Shown: piece after piece, positions 4,599 to 9,020 of the stretch
Position numbering within the stretch: position 1 is the first letter of the stretch
How the letters are laid out: each line of letters begins with the position of its first letter
Source of the DNA: an uncultured bacterium
GTDB lineage: Bacteria; Patescibacteriota; Minisyncoccia; SW-4-49-11
Reading direction: 5' to 3'
Assembly (NCBI GenBank): GCA_913060955.1
Contig: CAJXTH010000025.1
Span: 1-9,020 of the forward strand
DNA length: 9,020 nt
Made by a program: the position numbers and the translations under genes
Notes under the pieces: model-generated
Databases searched by the model: none
Told to the model about the DNA's origin: nothing
Seen by the model: the letters and a program-made list of their open reading frames with translations, nothing else

Positions 4599-5126
4599 CT
4601 ATTTGATAGGAATCTTCTTTGATTTGACCTTTTCAGATTTTGGCAGAGTCACAGATAGCACTCCATCTTTTAGTTCTGCTTGAGCTTTCTCAGCATCTAC
4701 ATCGATTGGAAGAATAACTGATCGTGAGAATCCTCCCCAGTAACACTCTTGGTAGAAGTAGTTTTCCTGCTTTACCTTGGCAGTATTCTTTCGTGTTCCA
4801 GAGATAGTCACCATATCGTTGGTGATAGAAACGTCCAAGTCTTTGGATGTAACTCCAGCAATGGTTGATACAATTACAATGTCGTTTTCAGTCTGATATA
4901 CATCGATGGTTAGAGCTCCTTCTACAGAATCGTCATCCATAGACTCCATGCTGGCAGGTTCTACTACAGGAGTAGATTCCTCCATCATGTCGTCGTCTTC
5001 AAACGCATCGTCTTCGTCAGCTGCAAATCGGTTTTTCAAGCTCTCTCGAAGATCCTCCTCTTCCATCAAGGCATCATTGTCATCGAAGTCCACTGCTCCA
5101 GTTAATTTTCGTAAGATGCTAGACAT
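4599..5126 (-). CDS. Small heat-shock protein, Hsp20/alpha-crystallin family
   Basis: The protein has 175 residues. The alpha-crystallin domain spans about 68-163. It begins GALTIDVYQTENDIVIVST, passes AGVTSKDLDVSI, and ends in the hallmark ELKDGVLSVTLPK (151-163). The C-terminus KKIPIK supplies the I-x-I motif that docks into neighbouring subunits during oligomer assembly. Such proteins are ATP-independent holdases that bind unfolding proteins in the cytosol. The N-terminal arm (about 14-67) is very acidic, with runs such as EEED and DEDDAFEDDD. That is unlike the hydrophobic substrate-binding arms of many family members. The gene has its own promoter and terminator and so looks monocistronic. 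No CIRCE or other heat-shock operator is visible upstream. Confidence 0.95.
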   Translation of the reverse strand: MSSILRKLTGAVDFDDNDALMEEEDLRESLKNRFAADEDDAFEDDDMMEESTPVVEPASMESMDDDSVEGALTIDVYQTENDIVIVSTIAGVTSKDLDVSITNDMVTISGTRKNTAKVKQENYFYQECYWGGFSRSVILPIDVDAEKAQAELKDGVLSVTLPKSEKVKSKKIPIK

Positions 5127-5167
5127 ACATTTTGGTTAAAATTAGTATTCCCTGTTGTATTGATCTC

Positions 5168-5196
5168 ATGATATCAAACCGATCCCAAAAAAGCAA
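5168..5196 (-). promoter_or_regulatory. Putative promoter of the Hsp20 gene
   Basis: The minus strand has TTGCTT (5196-5191), a 17-bp spacer and TATCAT (5173-5168). The -10 matches consensus at five of six positions and the -35 at three. The leader to the ATG at 5126 would be about 35 nt. The spacer is ideal but the -35 is weak. No inverted-repeat operator is seen. Confidence 0.5.
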
Positions 5197-5209
5197 GAAT
5201 TTGAGATAG

Positions 5210-5902
5210 CTATTGCGATTGTCTACGCAACTTTCGCACCACTGACATCATGTATATTACGGTAGGCACGAGTACTAGTATATAAAAATATTCAAAAACT
5301 TCAATATCAGCAAGGCTCGGAATCGACAAAGAATAGTTATACAAGCCGTGAAATCCGATGCTGATGAGCGCTCCGAACACCAAAACAGATTCCTGACGTC
5401 GTTCTTGATAAATTTTCAAGGCGTAGGCAAAAAAGAAGGTACTCACAATATGGACTAATACCGCAGAGATTGATCGCATAAAGAGGAGTTGTTCCAATCC
5501 CTGTCCCACAAAGTCAGCTCGATTGAGGGATAAGACAAAATTTTCTATCCCAGCAAACCCCAAAGCCAGGGTTCCGGCATACACAAAAATATCAATCGGT
5601 TCGTCCCAAAACTTGGCCGTCATGGCAAACCAATAGAGCAACACTACTTTGATCAGCTCTTCGTTGAGTGCTCCGAAAATAAATTTATCAAGAGCCGCTG
5701 GTAAGACGACTCCCAACGACTCCAGAAACACATCTCCAAGCTGAGCTACCATAAGCACCGGAGCTGCAGCAAGCATCCCAACAAGAAACACCGAGAAAAT
5801 ATCTCGGTGTCTCTCCTGATGAACGTCCTCTACCAGCACCACAGCCATCCAAGCTAAACTTGGAATAAATGATATGAGGGTAATGTAGAGAAACATCCAC
5901 AT
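5210..5902 (-). CDS. PrsW-family intramembrane metalloprotease (peptidase M82-like)
   Basis: This is a 230-residue protein with about seven hydrophobic segments, near residues 2-24, 36-58, 76-95, 104-124, 140-163, 172-190 and 202-221. The family signatures lie inside or beside these segments. They are NEELIK (80-85) with the paired glutamates E81/E82, GFAGIENF (115-122) with E120, VHIVSTFFFAYAL with H151, and GFHGLYNY (183-190) with H185. PrsW in Bacillus subtilis performs the first cut of an anti-sigma factor during envelope stress. Here no sigma or anti-sigma gene is visible, so the substrate is unknown. It starts 3 bp after the hibernation factor stop and is surely in the same operon. No Shine-Dalgarno is seen, so translation may depend on coupling. 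Confidence 0.88.
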   Translation of the reverse strand: MWMFLYITLISFIPSLAWMAVVLVEDVHQERHRDIFSVFLVGMLAAAPVLMVAQLGDVFLESLGVVLPAALDKFIFGALNEELIKVVLLYWFAMTAKFWDEPIDIFVYAGTLALGFAGIENFVLSLNRADFVGQGLEQLLFMRSISAVLVHIVSTFFFAYALKIYQERRQESVLVFGALISIGFHGLYNYSLSIPSLADIEVFEYFYILVLVPTVIYMMSVVRKLRRQSQ

Positions 5903-5905
5903 AAG

Positions 5906-6253
5906 TTATTTGTTTTGGAGTTGTTGTTTGATTTTTCGGGCTTGGTCGCGATCTGCGTCTCGATGTTTGGTTTTGCCTCGAGTAATTTCATGATACATCG
6001 AGTTTACTGCTTGATCAAGAGAATCAAGAATATTAACTCCTTCTTGTTTGCTGTACCAGGTGTTCTTAGGCTCGACTGCCTTGAGGGATACAACACCCTG
6101 ATCACCAGATACTGCCCCACCTGTTCCTTCAATCGTCACTTCTACACGAGCGGAAGGGGTCAATACTTTGGCAAGTCGGTCAAGTTTTTTGGTCATTTGG
6201 TCTTTGAGTTTGTCACTCAATTCGACAATTTTGACTGAGAATTGAACATTCAT
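5906..6253 (-). CDS. hpf: Short ribosome hibernation promoting factor / RaiA (S30AE family)
   Basis: The protein has 115 residues, the short form without the C-terminal dimerisation domain of long HPF. The beta-alpha-beta-beta-beta-alpha S30AE pattern is present. It begins MNVQFSVKIVELSDKLKDQMTKKLDRLAKVL (helix 1 at about 12-30), continues with ARVEVTIEGTGG strands and a central strand VVSLKAV. Helix 2 is NILDSLDQAVNSMYHEITRGKTKHR (about 74-98), followed by a basic Lys/Arg/Gln-rich tail. These proteins bind the 30S decoding centre and inactivate ribosomes in stationary phase or starvation. Length alone does not separate HPF from RaiA/YfiA. An extended -10 promoter precedes it, and a PrsW-family protease follows after 3 bp, which suggests a stress-related operon. 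Confidence 0.88.
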   Translation of the reverse strand: MNVQFSVKIVELSDKLKDQMTKKLDRLAKVLTPSARVEVTIEGTGGAVSGDQGVVSLKAVEPKNTWYSKQEGVNILDSLDQAVNSMYHEITRGKTKHRDADRDQARKIKQQLQNK

Positions 6254-6278
6254 AGGACTTTTTGTTACCTACTGTTTC

Positions 6279-6287
6279 ATTATATCA
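6279..6287 (-). promoter_or_regulatory. Extended -10 promoter of the hpf-PrsW operon
   Basis: The minus strand reads TGATATAAT, a perfect extended -10 box. The -35 position (about 6302-6307) reads GAGTGT and falls inside the left terminal repeat of the DUF559 unit, only 5 bp from the box. The predicted leader is about 20 nt. Confidence 0.65.
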
Positions 6288-6291
6288 TGGA

Positions 6292-6333
6292 AAACACCCC
6301 GACACTCCGTGCCACCCCTCTTAAGAAGAGGGG
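6292..6333 (+). repeat. Left terminal inverted repeat of the DUF559 unit
   Basis: This 42-bp sequence matches the reverse complement of 6728-6769 at 36 of 42 positions. The outer ten bases AAACACCCCG are identical. The middle 11 bases match at six positions. The inner 21 bases match at all but one. The inner part is itself a hairpin, CACCCCTCTT/AAGAGGGGTG at 6313-6335, which could help end DUF559 transcription. Confidence 0.85.
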
Positions 6334-6337
6334 TGTG

Positions 6338-6712
6338 TTAGATCCTGCCGGATTTATTGATCTTGTTTTCAATATCCATCAAAACCCCTTCTAAATCTTT
6401 CAGCACATCATGATGCAATACCTGAATTACAAATATTTCTTGGGATTTTAGCCAGTCTAATCTTCTTACATCATAATCTCCTTTCCAATTGTGAGAACTT
6501 CCATCAACTTCGATTGCAATACCGTATCGAGCAGAGAAAAAATCAACAATGTAATTTCCAATGACACACTGTCGATTAAAATCGATACCAACCATCTGTT
6601 TTTTCTTAAGATGTTTCCAAAGTACAACTTCTGATAAAACTCCAGCTTTTCTCAGTTCTTTGGCTTTTTCTGTAAGTTCTGGATTTTTCCAAACAGATTT
6701 ATACCGATACAT
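6338..6712 (-). CDS. DUF559 family protein, PD-(D/E)XK endonuclease-like
   Basis: The protein has 124 residues, the usual length of DUF559 proteins, which share the fold of very-short-patch-repair (Vsr-like) endonucleases. The N-terminal helix carries SEVVLWKHLKKKQ (27-39), matching the family pattern in which a Glu precedes LW..L. Then come the nuclease core residues D57 (NYIVDFF) and E68-V-D70 (IAIEVDG), followed by SSH (72-74), R83/R84 and the closing strand IFVIQVLHHDVL (93-104). Its biological role is unknown. It is richer in Lys, Ile and Asn codons than its neighbours, consistent with recent arrival. The start is 15 bp from the right terminal repeat and the stop is 3 bp from the left repeat hairpin, so the gene and repeats form one module. 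Confidence 0.88.
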   Translation of the reverse strand: MYRYKSVWKNPELTEKAKELRKAGVLSEVVLWKHLKKKQMVGIDFNRQCVIGNYIVDFFSARYGIAIEVDGSSHNWKGDYDVRRLDWLKSQEIFVIQVLHHDVLKDLEGVLMDIENKINKSGRI

Positions 6713-6727
6713 GTTTTTGTTTTAATT

Positions 6728-6769
6728 CCCCTCTTCCTAAGAGGGGTGTCCCGTAGGGACGGGGTGTTT
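6728..6769 (-). repeat. Right terminal inverted repeat of the DUF559 unit
   Basis: Read on the minus strand it starts AAACACCCCG and ends with an inner hairpin CCCCTCTT/AAGAGGGG (6728-6735/6739-6746). A second small hairpin GTCCC/GGGAC (6748-6752/6756-6760) lies between these parts. It begins within the murB stop codon. Its GAGGGG lies about 16 nt before the DUF559 ATG, too far for a normal ribosome binding site. Confidence 0.85.
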
Positions 6770-7712
6770 ACCGATTTTTCATTTGCTGGTGGAGGTAGAC
6801 AGCTTCTTCTTTGATATCTACTCCAAATCGATCTTTGACCGTTGCTTTGATCTTAGCGATCATGTCCAAGACATCTTGGTAGCGGGCGTCATTTCCAGGA
6901 TTAATGATATAGTTGGCGTGTTTGTCACTGACTTGGACTCCGCCGACTTTGGTTCCTTTGAGTCCGGCTCGTTCGATGAGGTATCCAGTTGGGATCAGTG
7001 ACTTTTCGTTAAACATGGCGAGTTCTGGGAATTCAGCGATCAGGTTTTCATCCAAAATTTGCCCTTCGTAGTTTTGAAAAATACAACCGGAGCAGGCTAC
7101 ACCGGTTGGCTGATTGGCTTGCTTCTTTTGGATAAATTCTCGCACCTCACCTCGCGCATCATCCACACTTCCCTCTTGAAGTTCAAACACTCCTCCCAGA
7201 ATCACGTCAGTATTGTCCTTGGCCTTAAATGTAGAGTATCGATACTGAAACTCTAGATCAGTAACATCAATCTCTTCTATTCGATCATTTCGATAGACTT
7301 GTACAGCTTTTAACAGATCCTTGGTTTCTCCCCCAAAAGCTCCGGCGTTTCCGCGGATTCCTCCTCCGATGCTGGATGGCACCGATGGCATCCACTCTAC
7401 TCCCGTAAGTCCTTGTTGATGAGCGCGGGCGGTGAATGCTGCAAACGAAAGCCCAGCCTCGGCCCGAACCACCTGGGAGTCAAACGCAATCCCTTGGTTC
7501 TCCATCTTGATCACTAATCCGGGAATTCCCTCGTCGGTAATAATCAAATTACATCCCGCTCCAATAATTCCTACCGGAAGATCTTTTTCTTGAGCAAACC
7601 GAAGCGCCTCAACCAAATCTTCGGTAGATTTGATCTTGGAAAAATATTGAGCTGCACCTCCAATCTTAAAGGTTGAAAACGGTTTGAGGATAACATTTTC
7701 CTGAATTTCCAT
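6768..7712 (-). CDS. murB: UDP-N-acetylenolpyruvoylglucosamine reductase (MurB)
   Basis: MurB uses FAD and NADPH to reduce UDP-GlcNAc-enolpyruvate to UDP-MurNAc in cytosolic peptidoglycan precursor synthesis. The protein has 314 residues, near the usual 300 for the short type II form. The FAD domain shows FSTFKIGG (12-19), GAGCNL (51-56) and VPSSIGGGIRGNAGAFGGE (111-129). The substrate domain shows FQYRYSTF (155-162, with R158), LIERAGLKG (245-253) and VSDKHANYIIN (261-271). A C-terminal Glu pair EE lies at 302-303. The family's proton-donor Ser, in the motif GS.F.NP, is Cys210 here (SGCIFQNY), and the GSN of the FAD loop is GCN. It starts one base after the DUF4012 stop (TAG-T-ATG), so it is coupled to it. 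The TAA stop overlaps a terminal repeat. Confidence 0.95.
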   Translation of the reverse strand: MEIQENVILKPFSTFKIGGAAQYFSKIKSTEDLVEALRFAQEKDLPVGIIGAGCNLIITDEGIPGLVIKMENQGIAFDSQVVRAEAGLSFAAFTARAHQQGLTGVEWMPSVPSSIGGGIRGNAGAFGGETKDLLKAVQVYRNDRIEEIDVTDLEFQYRYSTFKAKDNTDVILGGVFELQEGSVDDARGEVREFIQKKQANQPTGVACSGCIFQNYEGQILDENLIAEFPELAMFNEKSLIPTGYLIERAGLKGTKVGGVQVSDKHANYIINPGNDARYQDVLDMIAKIKATVKDRFGVDIKEEAVYLHQQMKNR

Positions 7713-7713
7713 A

Positions 7714-9020
7714 CTATTTCTCGATTATCATACCCATAAACTGATCTCGTCTGAGGAGTCCATCTGTCACAGACAACTCACCACAATCCCATAAGTCAGA
7801 ACATTCTCGCCAATCAATTCGATACGACGGATCAAGTTCAATGGTGTGCTGGTATCGGCTTCCCACCGAACCAGACTGCTTCTGCACGATCATAGAATAC
7901 AGATCCCGATCCGTCAACCGGAACGGCAACTCATATTCAATCCAGACATTGGACGTTTCCTGAACCGCAGTTGACTTCCATCCACCAAAGACGGTTTTCC
8001 CACTCTCTTGGGTCTCATCTACATTAAACTCTTCCCAACGTACCCGAGTATCTTCTACCTCTCGCAAAACAGGGTCTTTTTCAAAAGACGCTACATTCTC
8101 AGACAATTGAACCTCCTGTCGTGACTCAAATCCGTCTGCGGCCACAATTTGAGCTCCTTTTGGTACATAGAGACGCATATAATTAATATTCGGAACATTC
8201 CACCACTCATACTCAGTATTTCCTCCTTTGTGGTTTCGAGAGACTTCTACCCGGTTGATGACTCGTCCATCAGCCTCAATTCGGGTTTTAACCGAAACAT
8301 CATCCTCAATCACTCCGTCCGTCTTGAACCCTCCAACATTGGTATGCACCACCGACAGGTAATCTCGGTTGGTATCGTACAGCTCACCACTCAAATTCAG
8401 ATCTTCCACAACCTGCTGTAATTCTTCATCCAAGAAATACAGCAAAACATGCTTTTCTTGGAAAGAACTCTGAAGTGCATCAAATACTTCCTGGTACTGA
8501 TCCCTCTCCACAGATAAGATTCGAGAGATCAACACCGGAGCCAAATCATCGATAAACTGCTTTGGTTTCTCGGCATCGAGGGCATTTTCGGTCACGGTCT
8601 GGTACTGGGTGGTTCGGATAAAGTTATCTGCCGTTACCGTCACACCATATTCCTCCAACGTAATCGGTCCCGTGATTCGGAGCAACCGCTCGATCATCGT
8701 CGGCGTCAGCGAGATCACACCATCCGGAGTCGGCCCACCGGTCTTTTCATAAAACCACATAATCCGCTCGGCACTGGTTGGAAAATCGGCAAACCAGTTA
8801 GAGTCTCGGAGGAACCAGCGAGGAGTTAATTCCTGGAGGGGTGTTGGTGCGAGAATTTGCTTAGTCAACTGCCCATCTGGACTATAAATCTCTCGAATGT
8901 CCAGAGACTCTACCACGCCCCGATCAATATTCATGAGCCCAAAGCTCCCAATGAACCCTCCCGTTGCACGGAGCTCCTGGTTATTTTGGAAGATAAACAA
9001 ATACCGCCGAGAAAAGTCAT
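7714..9020 (-). CDS. DUF4012 domain protein, N-terminus beyond window edge
   Basis: The first internal ATG is at 9000, but the frame stays open through the right edge and the added residues DFSRRY complete the DUF4012 signature RYMFIFQNNQELRATGGFIGS. The gene therefore starts outside the window, and 434 residues are visible. After the signature come IYSPDGQLTKQ, LTPRWFLRDSNWFADFPTSAERIMWFYEKTGG and a long beta-rich C-terminal part. Near the end, SDLWDC is flanked by a second Cys. DUF4012 proteins are usually large, single-pass membrane-anchored extracytoplasmic proteins of unknown function, common in CPR bacteria and Gram-positives near envelope genes. The anchor would lie outside the window. 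The gene ends one base before murB, which argues for a shared role in cell wall or surface assembly. Confidence 0.88.
   Translation of the reverse strand, partial: DFSRRYLFIFQNNQELRATGGFIGSFGLMNIDRGVVESLDIREIYSPDGQLTKQILAPTPLQELTPRWFLRDSNWFADFPTSAERIMWFYEKTGGPTPDGVISLTPTMIERLLRITGPITLEEYGVTVTADNFIRTTQYQTVTENALDAEKPKQFIDDLAPVLISRILSVERDQYQEVFDALQSSFQEKHVLLYFLDEELQQVVEDLNLSGELYDTNRDYLSVVHTNVGGFKTDGVIEDDVSVKTRIEADGRVINRVEVSRNHKGGNTEYEWWNVPNINYMRLYVPKGAQIVAADGFESRQEVQLSENVASFEKDPVLREVEDTRVRWEEFNVDETQESGKTVFGGWKSTAVQETSNVWIEYELPFRLTDRDLYSMIVQKQSGSVGSRYQHTIELDPSYRIDWRECSDLWDCGELSVTDGLLRRDQFMGMIIEK

Larger units (their letters stand above)
6292..6769. mobile_element. Small terminal-repeat unit carrying a lone DUF559 gene
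   Basis: A 478-bp unit consists of two 42-bp inverted terminal repeats with one endonuclease-like gene filling the space between them. No transposase is present and I see no target-site duplication, so mobility is inferred. The unit is inserted exactly between murB and the hpf promoter. The right repeat supplies the last two bases of the murB TAA stop. Confidence 0.55.

Noticed and set aside
6292..6769. Complete insertion sequence
   Set aside because: Terminal repeats are present, but there is no transposase and no visible target-site duplication. It is kept only as a putative unit.

Overview
Every gene I can support in this window lies on the minus strand, so transcription runs right to left. 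The gene set suggests Candidate Phyla Radiation (Patescibacteria). It includes a DUF4012 protein directly before murB, a winged-helix protein with a degenerate nucleotidyltransferase-like half, a short PrsW-type membrane protease, an S30AE hibernation factor and small compact operons. Shine-Dalgarno signals are weak and the tRNA does not encode CCA. This assignment rests on gene families and style, not on a marker tree.

Layout from right to left. At 9020-6768, the C-terminal part of a DUF4012 surface protein is followed after one base by murB. At 6769-6292 lies a 478-bp unit in which a DUF559-type endonuclease-like gene sits between 42-bp terminal inverted repeats. The right repeat supplies the last two bases of the murB stop codon, and the left repeat abuts the promoter of the next operon. 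At 6253-5210 are hpf/raiA and a PrsW-family protease, separated by 3 bp. At 5126-4599 is a small heat-shock protein (Hsp20) with its own promoter and terminator. At 4545-4111 there is no gene; the stretch holds a folded repeat element and an array of hairpins. At 4093-2805 is the rplJ-rplL operon, with a perfect-consensus promoter, a leader with attenuator and antiterminator, a second copy of the folded element, and a terminator. At 2780-2033 a winged-helix regulator is followed by tRNA-Phe and a terminator. At 2012-1847 are more hairpin repeats. At 1834-1 a phosphomannomutase/phosphoglucomutase is coupled to a truncated membrane protein.

The genes fall into three themes: cell envelope (DUF4012, MurB, sugar phosphate mutase, membrane protein), translation (L10, L7/L12, tRNA-Phe, hibernation factor) and stress or proteostasis (Hsp20, PrsW, hibernation factor).

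The best candidate for something undescribed is a 79-nt core element found twice (2870-2948 and 4449-4527). The copies have the same length. Five base pairs are changed on both sides, the single-stranded segments are nearly invariant, and each copy is closed by a long outer stem of unrelated sequence. All wobble pairs are G-U only when read on the plus strand, which suggests a plus-strand structured RNA family. Other notable features are the rplJ attenuator, the hairpin repeats with conserved linkers but exchanged stems, the unusual tRNA-Phe elbow, the DUF559 unit, and the Ser-to-Cys change in MurB.
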